Part shown: piece after piece, positions 17,587-26,036 of the stretch
Position numbering within the stretch: the first letter of the stretch is position 1
How the letters are laid out: each line of letters opens with the position of its first letter
NCBI GenBank assembly: GCA_963746605.1
Contig: CAVVCH010000003.1
Location: forward strand, 92,172 to 156,171
Length of the DNA: 64,000 nt
From: CAVQSS01 sp963746605
Lineage (GTDB): Bacteria; Desulfobacterota; RBG-13-43-22
Reading direction: 5' to 3'
Translations under genes and position numbers: made by a program
Notes under the pieces: model-generated
What the model was told of the DNA's origin: nothing
Databases searched by the model: none
The model's input: only the letters and a program-made list of their open reading frames with translations

Positions 17587-17846
17587 CAGTTCGGCGGGAG
17601 TGTAATCCCGTGAGACGGGAGAAGCAAGGCGCGGGGCGGTTGGTTCGAGGTTTTGTGGTTTCTGGGTATTGGCATCGAATTACGCTTCGCGTATTCGGAT
17701 GTCGAAGTCCGTATTTAATCTCAATGCCTCGCGAGGGATCCTCCGGAGCCTTAAGCTAAAGACGATACCTGCCTAACTCTTGACAGAATAATTAATAATC
17801 AATTGTTAATTATTAACTGTTAATGAATGCCTTGTGGTGCCGAGTT

Positions 17847-18275
17847 CTATTTTCGTGCTACTCCGGGTACTGGCTTTATCTGGCTTCGGTGAACGGACAT
17901 AAGGGTAACCAGGGCCTTGGCGGCCAGGACTTCCCCGTCAGATCTTTGATCAAAGATCTCGGATTCACCCACCAGGACTCGACCTCCTTCTCGGAGGATC
18001 CGGGACTTACAAATCAAGACCTGACCGTAAGCCGGCCGCAGGAAATTGATTTTAAATTCAATGGTCAGGATCCGGTGTTCCTCATCGACCAGACTGAAAG
18101 CGGCGTACCCGGCCGTATGGTCGGCCATGGTGGCCAGTACCCCCGCATGAATGTACTGATCCTGTTGTCGATGGCGGTCCAGCACCTGCAACCGGGATTC
18201 CAGGTACCCTATTCGGTATTCCTGAACCTGGTAGCCCACATCCCCGATAAAGCCCCGGGAATAATCCCGGGTCAA
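17847..18275 (-). CDS. PaaI/hotdog-fold thioesterase
   Basis: About 142 residues if started at TTG 18275 (LTRDYSRGFIGDVGYQV); an in-frame start further upstream would overlap prmA. The hotdog core is clear: YIHAGVLATMADHTAGYAA with the helix that carries the catalytic Asp in PaaI-type enzymes, then EFKINFLRPAYGQVLICKS and a final strand AAKALVTLMSV. Such enzymes hydrolyse aryl- or acyl-CoA thioesters and relieve trapped CoA in aromatic pathways. The start codon is uncertain. It lies directly after prmA on the same strand. Confidence 0.78.
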   Translation of the reverse strand: MTRDYSRGFIGDVGYQVQEYRIGYLESRLQVLDRHRQQDQYIHAGVLATMADHTAGYAAFSLVDEEHRILTIEFKINFLRPAYGQVLICKSRILREGGRVLVGESEIFDQRSDGEVLAAKALVTLMSVHRSQIKPVPGVARK

Positions 18276-18303
18276 AAAATCGCGGCGTTCCGACGAAAAT
18301 TCT

Positions 18304-19131
18304 TTATTCGACCCGACCAACGTTTTGCCCCAATAAAGTGAACCAGGTATTATCGGTTTCCCATTCCCCGAGCAGGGAAAAGCCGGGGCGGTCCAGTCGC
18401 CGTTTGATCTCGGCGTATTCGCTGCGCAGCAGCCCGGAAAGAACCGTCCATTTTTTTTCGAAAAAAGCCGGTTGCCCAACCAGTTCCCGGACAACCGCGA
18501 AATGTAAATTGGCAAAGAGGAGATCGGCTTTTTGCTTCAAGTATTCCTCGGCCTGCCCTTCTTCCACCCGTATCCGTCCGGATAACCCGTTCAAGTCGAT
18601 ATTTTTTCGAGATGTGGCCACGCAAGCCGGGTTCCAATCGACCCCCAGGGCTTCCCGGGCCCCCAGCTTGACAGCGGCTATGGCCAGGATCCCGGTTCCC
18701 GTCCCCAGGTCCAGGACCATTTCGGGGGTTTCCCGGTCAAAGATCCAGAGCAGGGCTTTGAGGCAGTCCCGGGTGGTGGGATGTTGCCCTGACCCGAAGA
18801 CTACCCCGGGGTCGATGATCAGGGAAATCCGATCCTTGTCTTCCGGGACCGGGTGACCCAACGGGAAGATCCGCAGCCGGCCGATGGATAGCGGTTCCAG
18901 ATTTTCCCCTGCCTGCCAGTCTCGGTAGCTGATCTCGTGGGTCCGAACCCAGGAAAGGCCGGGGTGGTCGGTTAGAAAGCTCTGCAGTTCAACCTTCGAG
19001 GGACGGGAGAAAAAGAGAAACGTGCTGTCCCCTTCCCGCCAGTGGGCTATCAGGTTGTTCTGAAAAAAAGATTCCGGTTGGACCACTGTCCCCGACAGTT
19101 CATAAATATACATGCGGTCTTCGGGGTTCAT
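18304..19131 (-). CDS. prmA: PrmA-like ribosomal protein L11 methyltransferase
   Basis: About 275 residues from ATG 19131 (MNPEDRMYIYELSG); an upstream in-frame ATG at 19179 would add 16 residues without family character. The SAM-binding motif I is VLDLGTGTGILAIAAVKLGA. The preceding IIDPGVVFGSGQHPTTRDCL is the GTG-H-T-style PrmA signature, and the substrate-proximal motif is LFANLHFAVV in place of the usual N(I/L)xxxx. PrmA methylates L11 in the cytoplasm and is not essential. Placement between CoA-metabolism genes appears incidental. Confidence 0.85.
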   Translation of the reverse strand: MNPEDRMYIYELSGTVVQPESFFQNNLIAHWREGDSTFLFFSRPSKVELQSFLTDHPGLSWVRTHEISYRDWQAGENLEPLSIGRLRIFPLGHPVPEDKDRISLIIDPGVVFGSGQHPTTRDCLKALLWIFDRETPEMVLDLGTGTGILAIAAVKLGAREALGVDWNPACVATSRKNIDLNGLSGRIRVEEGQAEEYLKQKADLLFANLHFAVVRELVGQPAFFEKKWTVLSGLLRSEYAEIKRRLDRPGFSLLGEWETDNTWFTLLGQNVGRVE

Positions 19132-19197
19132 GCCTGTTTGATCTCTCGATAAACCTTCACCATGAGTGGACCATCCCATCCGAAGTTAAAACAACCC

Positions 19198-19229
19198 GGC
19201 CCCTGGAAAAACTCCTATTTCCAGGGGCC
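19198..19229 (-). terminator. Strong hairpin downstream of the DUF35/thiolase operon
   Basis: GGCCCCTGGAAA (19198-19209) pairs with TTTCCAGGGGCC (19218-19229), 12-bp perfect arms and an 8-base loop. On the minus strand it is followed by GGGTTGTTTT, a T-rich tail. It terminates the operon transcribed from 21352. Confidence 0.7.
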
Positions 19230-19245
19230 GAAGTCCGATTCCTGC

Positions 19246-19288
19246 GCCGCGGCTGCCCGCGGCCTTTCGATCGCCGGGCAGCCGCGGC
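19246..19288 (-). terminator. Second GC-rich hairpin in the same gap
   Basis: GCCGCGGCTGCCCG (19246-19259) and CGGGCAGCCGCGGC (19275-19288) are perfect 14-bp arms around a 15-base loop. There is no T-run, so it is better seen as a 3'-end stabiliser or roadblock than a classical terminator. It lies 25 bases after the DUF35 stop codon. Confidence 0.55.
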
Positions 19289-19312
19289 AATAGGTGCGCT
19301 GCCGCCTGAAGG

Positions 19313-19813
19313 CTATTCCACCGGGACCCAATAATAATCGAGCACGGTGTTCGTGGGTTTATCGGTCCGGAACTCGGCCTGGACCTTCATTCCGATGAAG
19401 GGTTTCCCGTATAAGAGATAGCTCTTGGGGATGGTCGCCAATCCCGGGATTTCCACGTCGATCTGCCAGTAGGGGGTGGAAAGCTCTATCCCTACCCCGG
19501 CATAGACCACTTCGGTAAAGGCGTAGACCTGACCGATGACCGGATTGCGCAGGGCCTTCCATTTCATTTCCGTATGGCAGTCGGGACAATGCGCCCGCGG
19601 GGGTATCCAGAAGCGGTTCTCGGTACATTGCTTATTGGGGCAGAAGGTGGCCATCAATTTTCCTTCCGTCAGTCCCTTAAAGAAAGGTGAAAGCATCCCG
19701 TACGTATGCACATGGGTTAAGCTCCGGGGCCACTCAATAACCGTCTGGGGTTCGGTCTGCCGAATTTTAGTCGTCTGACCAATGAATTTGGTCTGTGGTT
19801 GTTTTTTAGCCAT
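19313..19813 (-). CDS. DUF35 zinc-ribbon/OB-fold protein, partner of the thiolase-fold enzyme
   Basis: A 166-residue DUF35 protein. The rubredoxin-like zinc ribbon is FCPNKQCTENRFWIPPRAHCPDCHTE (two paired cysteine sets). The OB-fold follows with VIGQVYAFTEVVYAGVG and the C-terminal strand NTVLDYYWVPVE. DUF35 proteins form complexes with thiolase-fold enzymes, for example ChsH2 with the Ltp2 retro-aldolase and BbsA with BbsB benzoylsuccinyl-CoA thiolase. It starts 14 bases after the thiolase-like gene stop, so the two are one operon and very likely one complex. Confidence 0.85.
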   Translation of the reverse strand: MAKKQPQTKFIGQTTKIRQTEPQTVIEWPRSLTHVHTYGMLSPFFKGLTEGKLMATFCPNKQCTENRFWIPPRAHCPDCHTEMKWKALRNPVIGQVYAFTEVVYAGVGIELSTPYWQIDVEIPGLATIPKSYLLYGKPFIGMKVQAEFRTDKPTNTVLDYYWVPVE

Positions 19814-19827
19814 TGTTTCTTCCTCCT

Positions 19828-21198
19828 TTACCAGCTCTTCCTGAGAATACCGACGGTCACATGAGATCCGACCCCTGCATGGGAGACCCAGAGGGCCTGC
19901 TTGCTTTTTTTCGGGATCTGCAGGCTCTTCCAGTCACGGGGTTTGGTCTTGCCCCATTTTTTCCAGATCTTCGAGTCACCGTGAAACTGATCGTATTTTT
20001 GCTGCAACTGCCAGAGGCACTCCACAGCCTGAAAAATGCCGGTGGCGCCCACGGCATGCATGGTCCCCAGCAGCCCGCCGGACAGGTTGGAGGGGCATTT
20101 CCCGCCGTAATAGGCGTCTCCCGATTCGATATACTCCTGTTCCTGGCCGTAAGGCCGAAGGCCGATATCGCCGTAGGTCTGGAGATCGCTGATGGTGAAG
20201 GCGTCATGGAGCTCCACCAGATCCAATTCTTCCAGCGGGTCATGAATTCCGGCCATTCGATACGCTAAGTAAGCGGCAAAGCGGGCGGCCAGAAAACTTT
20301 CGAATCCCGGATAGCGGCTCCCTTCCTTCAGATAATTCTTATACATTCCCGGTTTTTCGTTGGGTAGCAGCGGGATTTCCATGTGGCGCCGGTCAGCCAC
20401 CCGCAGGGTGTGGGAACCGCCGCAGATAAAGACCTCCACCGGGTGGTCGGACAGCTTATAAGCCGTTTTCTCGTCGCAGAGCAGGGCGCAGGCCGAACCG
20501 ACGCTCATGGCGCAGCATTCCAGGAAGCGCAGGGGAAAGGCCGACATGGGGCTGGCCAGGACCTCTTCCACCGTGTGCTTACCCGGTTGTTGCGCATAGG
20601 GGGAAGAGCAGGCATAGAGACGGTTTTTGACGGCGATCTTAGCCCGTGTGGTTTCCGAAACATCAAAGGCCCAGGCAAAGCGATTGGCCATGGCGGCATA
20701 ATAAGCCGAATAGATGCGGGCTAGCCGGGTTTCAAAATCCTTGCAGGCGGCGGTAGCGATATAAAAATTCCCCGTCCGGGTATCGACCTCGTCCATCCGC
20801 TCCCATCCGGCGGCCAGGGCTACGTCGGCATAACCTGAGGCGACGGCCATGGCGGCGTTCAGGATGGTGGTCCCGCCGGTGGCCCCGCCGGTTTTGATGC
20901 CCATATTATACAGGGGGTCCAGACCTAGATAGTCGTGGACCTTGGCCTCGCACAAGAGTTGATCCTGGAAATGATCGGCGAATTCCCCATAGGCCGCATA
21001 GTTGATGAGACCCTTGACTTCCAGGGGGTCCATTTTAAGATTGTTATTTTCGAGCATCTGTTTGAAGGCCATCATGACCAGCTCTTCCAGTCTGTATTCC
21101 GGAAAATACTTTTTGTAGGCCGTCGTGCCCCCGGCGACCAAGAAGACCTTGCGATTCCATTTGGGAATCCGTAAGTTGCCTTTCTTGAATGTAATCAT
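19828..21198 (-). CDS. SCP2/BbsB-type thiolase-fold enzyme with Gly at the nucleophile position
   Basis: A 456-residue SCP2-thiolase-family protein. The second-half motifs are present: LVELHDAFTISDL (the HDAF motif) and GGLLGTMHAVGATGIF, which retains the histidine of the GHPxGATG loop. At the first active-site motif, where thiolases have NCATGS, this protein reads TGG105-ATGGTT: glycine replaces the nucleophilic cysteine. Ltp2-type retro-aldolases share the fold and lack this Cys, and also pair with DUF35. The reaction may therefore be an aldol/retro-aldol or non-classical condensation rather than thiolysis (inference). It is the first gene of the operon, with its own near-consensus promoter. 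Confidence 0.83.
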   Translation of the reverse strand: MITFKKGNLRIPKWNRKVFLVAGGTTAYKKYFPEYRLEELVMMAFKQMLENNNLKMDPLEVKGLINYAAYGEFADHFQDQLLCEAKVHDYLGLDPLYNMGIKTGGATGGTTILNAAMAVASGYADVALAAGWERMDEVDTRTGNFYIATAACKDFETRLARIYSAYYAAMANRFAWAFDVSETTRAKIAVKNRLYACSSPYAQQPGKHTVEEVLASPMSAFPLRFLECCAMSVGSACALLCDEKTAYKLSDHPVEVFICGGSHTLRVADRRHMEIPLLPNEKPGMYKNYLKEGSRYPGFESFLAARFAAYLAYRMAGIHDPLEELDLVELHDAFTISDLQTYGDIGLRPYGQEQEYIESGDAYYGGKCPSNLSGGLLGTMHAVGATGIFQAVECLWQLQQKYDQFHGDSKIWKKWGKTKPRDWKSLQIPKKSKQALWVSHAGVGSHVTVGILRKSW

Positions 21199-21324
21199 CC
21201 CCGATCCTCCTCCAATTTTAATAAGGTTTTAATATCATTACTTAAATTCGCTTCAGAGCGGCATTTTGGGCCTGATGAACCGAATGGTGAAACATTTCAG
21301 GCTTGTAACCCGAATAGTAGCTAC

Positions 21325-21352
21325 GTTATAATTAAAATTTAACCGCTGTCAA
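21325..21352 (-). promoter_or_regulatory. Sigma-70 promoter of the thiolase-like/DUF35 operon
   Basis: TTGACA (21347-21352) and TATAAC (21325-21330) with a 16-base spacer on the minus strand, leaving a leader of about 120 bases. The 10-base start TTGACAGCGG is identical to that of the tetR-etfBA promoter. Confidence 0.6.
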
Positions 21353-21371
21353 GTTCTAAATTATAGGGTTT

Positions 21372-22280
21372 ATGATCGCCTCCCTCCATCCCTGCATCCG
21401 TAAAGACATCAATATCCTCTGCGCTGGCCGGTCACTCACGGACCGGGAGAAAAAACGGCTGGAAAAAGCCCGGGCGGTCATCCTCCCTCAGGGGGTAACC
21501 GCCGAGGTCTACCGGGAGTGCCGCCGTCTGGTTCCCCGGGTTTTTCCCAATTACGACCTGCGATTCGGCCTGGAGGGCAAGGTCGGCGATGCTCTTCTTT
21601 TTGAGTATTTTCAGGTCCCTCACCCCCGGACTTTAGCTTTCGCGGATAGGGAGTCATTCAGCAAGGCCTTCCCGGAACCGGAACTCGCCCGGATCCTTCT
21701 TTTCGGCTATCCCCTGGTCCTGAAAGGGAATGAGGGCGGAGAAGGTTCCCTGGTCTTTCGGGTTGAATCGGCTCGGGATCTTGAAGAAAAGCTGGATGGA
21801 TTGTGCGGCTCAGCGGTCCGGAATCAGGGATTTGTCCTCCAGGAGTTTATCGACCATGGGGGCCGTGATTTGCGGGTGGCGATCCTCTATGATCAACTGT
21901 TCGCTTATTGGCGGGTTCAGCCCGACCCTTCCCGGTTTCGGACCAATCAAAGCCAGGGGGGAACGATTGACCACGGTGGCGATTCAATACTGAAAGAGAT
22001 GGCTATAAAGTCGGTAGAACGGTTTTGTCGTCGCGCCGGGATCCATGTAGCCGGGTTTGATATCCTCTTTGAGCGGACTCGGAACCCTCACACGCCATTA
22101 TTCCTGGAAATCAATTATTACTTCGGAAGAAGGGGATTGGGAGGGTCCCTGCGCTTTTACGAACTTTTCGAGCAGGCCGCGGACCGCTGGTTGGCCTCCG
22201 GGGAACTGGAGGAGGGACGGGGCCTTAACGCGGAAACACTGGGATCATTTCCGGAAATAAAGGGAATTGTATCAACTTAG
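21372..22280 (+). CDS. ATP-grasp (RimK-like) ligase family protein
   Basis: A 302-residue ATP-grasp protein. Visible elements are the nucleotide-binding region GYPLVLKGNEGGEGSLVFRV, the adenine-contact strand GFVLQEFIDHGGRDLRVAIL, and the metal-binding C-terminal strand FLEINYYFG, preceded by AGFDILFE. Such enzymes join a carboxylate to an amine or thiol with ATP; the substrates are unknown. It stands alone between divergently transcribed operons, with the ATG at 21372 and no strong ribosome site seen. The RimK/glutathione-synthetase superfamily assignment is firm, the substrate is not. Confidence 0.8.
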   Translation: MIASLHPCIRKDINILCAGRSLTDREKKRLEKARAVILPQGVTAEVYRECRRLVPRVFPNYDLRFGLEGKVGDALLFEYFQVPHPRTLAFADRESFSKAFPEPELARILLFGYPLVLKGNEGGEGSLVFRVESARDLEEKLDGLCGSAVRNQGFVLQEFIDHGGRDLRVAILYDQLFAYWRVQPDPSRFRTNQSQGGTIDHGGDSILKEMAIKSVERFCRRAGIHVAGFDILFERTRNPHTPLFLEINYYFGRRGLGGSLRFYELFEQAADRWLASGELEEGRGLNAETLGSFPEIKGIVST

Positions 22281-22309
22281 GCTTTTGAAAGGGACCGTGG
22301 AAAGGCCTA

Positions 22310-22499
22310 TTCACCGCAGAGACGCGGAGAACGCAGGGAACAATTATTTTTCCTTTGGCGGGAGATACCGCCAAAGGAAAACCGCTCATTGCTTCGCGAA
22401 CCCTTTACCCGCCGGAGGCGGCAGGATCTTTCATAAAATCGGCATCTCCCGATTTTATGAAAATAAATTTCCCGGCGTTCTCGGCGTCTCTGCGGTGAA
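22310..22499. repeat. MITE-like element with nested perfect palindromes
   Basis: Terminal inverted repeats of 24 bases (22311-22334 and 22475-22498; begin TCACCGCAGAGACGC, one mismatch) enclose two hairpins. The first has arms TTTTCCTTTGGCGG / CCGCCAAAGGAAAA (22348-22381, 6-base loop). The second has arms TTCATAAAATCGG / CCGATTTTATGAA (22430-22461, 6-base loop). There is no coding capacity. The terminal sequence resembles a repeat I associate with many deltaproteobacterial intergenic regions. It fills most of the 322-base gap between the ATP-grasp gene and hypC. Confidence 0.75.
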
Positions 22500-22603
22500 A
22501 TGCTTTCAAAAAAGCTAAAATGTTACAAAGAATTAAGTTTTGCATTTAAGGGGTAATAGTCTAATATTGGATAAAAGGATAAAGGAGGTCGCCGTTAAAC
22601 CCC

Positions 22604-22840
22604 ATGTGTTTAGCTATACCGATGGAAGTCAAAGAGATCAGGGAAAACTGGGCCCTGGTGGAATATGAGGGGACCCGCCGCGAGGTTCGGTTGGATATTG
22701 TGGACCAACGCCCGCAGGTGGGCGATTATGTGATCATTCACGCCGGATTCGCTCTGCATCGGATTGATGAGGACGAAGCCAAAATCAGTTTAGCCTACTG
22801 GAAGGAAATCCTGGCCCATGCCCCTGAAGCATTTGAGTGA
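22604..22840 (+). CDS. hypC: HypC, [NiFe] hydrogenase maturation chaperone
   Basis: A 78-residue HypC/HupF protein starting MCLAIPMEV with the essential Cys2. It carries the Fe(CN)2CO intermediate together with HypD and delivers it to the hydrogenase large subunit. An AAGGAGG motif lies about 15 bases before the ATG, somewhat far. The gene overlaps hypD by 23 bases, so the pair is coupled. Length and motif are typical. Confidence 0.93.
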   Translation: MCLAIPMEVKEIRENWALVEYEGTRREVRLDIVDQRPQVGDYVIIHAGFALHRIDEDEAKISLAYWKEILAHAPEAFE

Positions 22841-23906
22841 ATACCGGGATAAAGACCTGGCCCAGAAACTGATCGCCGCCATTCGGTCCGAATCCCGGAA
22901 GCCGGCTCGGTTGATGGAGGTGTGCGGCACCCATACGGTTTCTATTTTCCGGCATGGAATCCGGCAATTGCTGCCGCCTTCTATTCAGCTTATTTCCGGC
23001 CCGGGCTGTCCGGTCTGTGTGACTGCCACCGAAGATATCGATCAGGCGATCAAGTTGGCGCGATTCCCGGAAGTGACGGTGACGTCCTTCGGCGATCTGC
23101 TCCGGGTCCCGGGTTCGAATTCCTCCCTGCAGCGGGAAAGGGCTGTCGGGGCCGATGTCCGCATCGTCTATTCCACTTTTGATGCCCTGAAACTGGCCCA
23201 GGAAAACCCGGGGAAGAAGGTTGTTTTTTTAGCCATCGGTTTTGAAACTACGGCGCCCACCATTGCCGCCGCGGTGGCCGAAGCGGACCGGTTGGATCTG
23301 AAGAATTTTTATATCCTGGCCGCTCACAAGTTGCTGCCTCCGGCCTTGGGGGCACTACTGGGCATGGGGGAGCTGAACCTTCAGGGGTTCATTTATCCCG
23401 GGCATGTGACCACCATTATCGGCACGGAAGCTTATGAATGGGTGGCCCGGGAGTATGGGATCCCCGGCGTGGTCTGCGGGTTTGAACCGGTGGATATCCT
23501 GGAGACGATCCTGATGCTGGTTCAACAGATCGAAAAGAATGAGGCTCGGGTAGAGATCCAGTATAAACGGGGGGCTACGGCCCAGGGAAATCCCAAGGCC
23601 CGGGAACTGCTGCATCAGGTATTCGAACCCTGTTCGGCTATCTGGAGGGGCTTGGGCCCTATCCCGGAAAGCGGCCTGACTCTGAAACCCGCCTATCGCC
23701 GGTTTGCCGCCGAGGACGTTTTTGATCTGCGCGTCCCCCCGGCTAAGGACCATCCCGGGTGCGGCTGCGGGGAAGTGCTTCGCGGTATCAAAACGCCTCT
23801 GGAGTGCCCGCTCTTTCGAAAAGCCTGTACCCCCGACTCCCCCATCGGCCCCTGCATGGTTTCCACCGAGGGCACCTGCGCCGCCTACTTCAGATACCAC
23901 CAGTAA
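22818..23906 (+). CDS. hypD: HypD, hydrogenase Fe-ligand assembly protein
   Basis: A 362-residue HypD. Conserved cysteine segments are VCGTHTVSIFRHG near residue 36, SGPGCPVCVT near 65, and the C-terminal [4Fe-4S]-binding region GCGEVLRGIKTPLECPLFRK with CTPDSPIGPCMVS. HypD is the scaffold on which CN and CO are placed on the iron. hypE is elsewhere in the window (48807-49818) and no hydrogenase structural gene is visible, so the client must be encoded outside. Confidence 0.93.
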   Translation: MPLKHLSEYRDKDLAQKLIAAIRSESRKPARLMEVCGTHTVSIFRHGIRQLLPPSIQLISGPGCPVCVTATEDIDQAIKLARFPEVTVTSFGDLLRVPGSNSSLQRERAVGADVRIVYSTFDALKLAQENPGKKVVFLAIGFETTAPTIAAAVAEADRLDLKNFYILAAHKLLPPALGALLGMGELNLQGFIYPGHVTTIIGTEAYEWVAREYGIPGVVCGFEPVDILETILMLVQQIEKNEARVEIQYKRGATAQGNPKARELLHQVFEPCSAIWRGLGPIPESGLTLKPAYRRFAAEDVFDLRVPPAKDHPGCGCGEVLRGIKTPLECPLFRKACTPDSPIGPCMVSTEGTCAAYFRYHQ

Positions 23907-23939
23907 GTTTCCCGCCCCGGCACCCGTTGGGAAGATTGA

Positions 23940-24710
23940 TCAGGGACGATCGCCGTTAAAAGCCTGGATGGCCTGGTTGACCTCTTTCGGTTTCTCCAGC
24001 ATAACCAGGTGCCCGGCGCCGGGGACCAAGACCAATTTCGAATTCAGGATTTCTTTTTGCAGGGTTTCCGAAAAAGCCGGCGGCGTCATCACATCCCGTT
24101 CCCCCACCAGGATTAAGGTCGGCAGCGTAATCGTCGAGACGTTCTCCGAGCGGTCAAAACGGTTGCAGGCCTGGAAATCGTTGTAGATCACCTGAATCGG
24201 GGTCTGCCGCATGAGTTCCAGGGACTGTTGGATCAGCAGGGGATCCGTATCCGGAGGGAAGCACCATTGGTTGATCAGGGCCAACGTAGGCTCCGGCCTC
24301 TCGGCCAGTCCTTCGAGAATTTTTTGGGAGACCCGGAGTTCGGCCCCGGTGGCGATTAAAATCAAACCCTTGATCCGGGACCAGGACCGAAGGGCCAATT
24401 CCAAGGCAATCGCTCCGCCCATGGAGTGGCCTCCCAGAAAGAAGGATTCGATCGGGAAGGCGGAAAAGGTCTCTTCCATCCAGGCGGCATAGCCGCTGAT
24501 GGTATCCCGTCCCGGGCCGGGCGTGCCGCCGTGGCCCGGCAGGTCGATGGCTAGAACGTTCATCGTTTGGTCGAGCCGACGAAGCTGATGAAGAAAGGTC
24601 TGGGAGCTCCCGCCGGCCCCGTGAAGCAGGATTAAGGTGGGGCGGTCCGAAATAATACCCTGTTCTCCGGTTTTATAGCCGACATTCGAAGGCAGGCCGA
24701 TGTTGTCCAT
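23940..24710 (-). CDS. Alpha/beta-hydrolase
   Basis: About 256 residues from ATG 24710, which has a GGAGGG ribosome site. It has the alpha/beta-hydrolase oxyanion motif LILLHGAGGSSQTF, the nucleophile elbow GGHSMGGAIALE with the catalytic Ser, a PTLILVGERDVMTPP segment carrying the acid, and VPGAGHLVMLEKP with the catalytic His. The whole triad is present. The substrate is unknown; relatives include ring-opening C-C hydrolases and esterases. It is convergent with hypD. Confidence 0.85.
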   Translation of the reverse strand: MDNIGLPSNVGYKTGEQGIISDRPTLILLHGAGGSSQTFLHQLRRLDQTMNVLAIDLPGHGGTPGPGRDTISGYAAWMEETFSAFPIESFFLGGHSMGGAIALELALRSWSRIKGLILIATGAELRVSQKILEGLAERPEPTLALINQWCFPPDTDPLLIQQSLELMRQTPIQVIYNDFQACNRFDRSENVSTITLPTLILVGERDVMTPPAFSETLQKEILNSKLVLVPGAGHLVMLEKPKEVNQAIQAFNGDRP

Positions 24711-25033
24711 GATTATCCCTCCGCGATGGTCATATAAATTCTTCACGCCATGTTAGCACGGGGGCAGCTAAATCCGAAGCACGAAATTCGAGACAAAGTC
24801 GAATGGCCTACATGAAAAACCAAAGAATCGGCCCGAAGGGCGGGTGGGAAGCGTGGCGGCAGGTTGCCGCCACGCTGGCTGGGTCAAAAGTTCAGTTGAG
24901 GTCCTTCACGGAGTTTACCCTGAGCCGAAAACGAGATCCTTCGCTCCACTCAGGATGACAGGAGGCGAAGGCACCGAATGGCCAGCGAAGGATTCAGGAA
25001 GCCATCGAGGAGCCTCTACGAATCCGTTCCGGG
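24711..25033. other. Intergenic region with a palindrome and repeat debris
   Basis: No gene is seen in these 323 bases. A perfect 12-bp-arm hairpin AGCGTGGCGGCA / TGCCGCCACGCT lies at 24850-24876 with a 3-base loop. It is followed by a segment (GATCCTTCGCTCCACTCAGG) of a type common in dispersed intergenic repeats. A related palindrome occurs at 29500-29526. Confidence 0.55.
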
Positions 25034-26021
25034 CTAGGAAAGTATCTTTTTGAATTCCTCTTTCAATACCGGCACGATCTCAAACAGATCTCCCACGATA
25101 CCGTAATCGGCCTTCTGGAAGATGGGGGCATCCGGATCTTTGTTGACGGCGACAATGATCTTGGAAGAGCCCATACCGGCCAGGTGCTGGATGGCCCCGG
25201 AGATACCGCAGGCGATGTACATATTAGGGCAGACCACTTTTCCGGTCTGGCCCACCTGGTCGGTGTGAGACCGCCAGCCGGCATCGACCGCCGAACGGGA
25301 GGCTCCCACGCTGGCCCCGATAACGCCGGCCAGCTCTTCCAAGACCTGAAAGTTTTCCGCCGCTTTCATGCCCCGGCCGCCGGAGACGATAAAAGTGGCT
25401 TCTGTCAGGTCCACCTTGCCGCTGATGTCGGCCGATTCCTCCACCAGGACCGTTCGCTGATCCTCGGGCTTTAAAGCTACCGCTACATTCACTATCTCCG
25501 CGGTGCGGGAGGAGTCTGGTTCGGCCAGAGACAATACATTCGGGCCGGGCCGCCGCCATCTGGGGCCGGGAGGTTTCACAGGCCACTTCGGCGTAGACCT
25601 TGCCGGCATACAGGGGCCGCTTGGCGATCAACAGTCCGTTTTCCAAGCGGAAGGACACGCAGTCCTGAGCCAGACCGGTTTCCAGACGAGCCGCCAGTTT
25701 TGCGGCCAGTTCTTTTCCCTGGGCGCTGGCCCCTAAAAGAACGATATCCGGTTCATGCTTTTTGATCAGATCCGCCAGAACGGCGGTGTAGGATTCCGGG
25801 GTATAGTTGGTCAGGGCCGGATCGTCGGCCACGTAGAGGGTATCCGGTCCGTAGGCTACCAGTTTTTTGGCCTCTTCGCTGATCTGGGACCCCAGAACGA
25901 CGGCGACGAACGGCTGGCCGGACTGGTCGGCCAGTCGCCGACCCTCGCTGGCTAATTCATAGGATATCTTGCGCAGGTTTCCCCCGCGTTGTTCGGCTAT
26001 AATCCAAATACCTTTTGCCAT
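25034..26021 (-). CDS. etfA: EtfA, electron transfer flavoprotein alpha subunit (apparent +1 frameshift near 25545)
   Basis: With one extra base removed near 25540-25550 it gives about 328 residues, a normal EtfA length. The N-terminal domain begins MAKGIWIIAEQRGGNLRKIS. The C-terminal FAD domain shows VSGGRGMKAAENFQVLEELA, GASRSAVDAGWRSHTDQVGQ and the CGISGAIQHLAGM loop. The corrected junction reads RPQMAAARPNVLSLAEPD. ETF takes electrons from acyl-CoA dehydrogenases. It follows etfB after 15 bases and is in the tetR-etfB-etfA unit. Confidence 0.9.
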
Positions 26022-26036
26022 GGTTTCATCTCCTTA

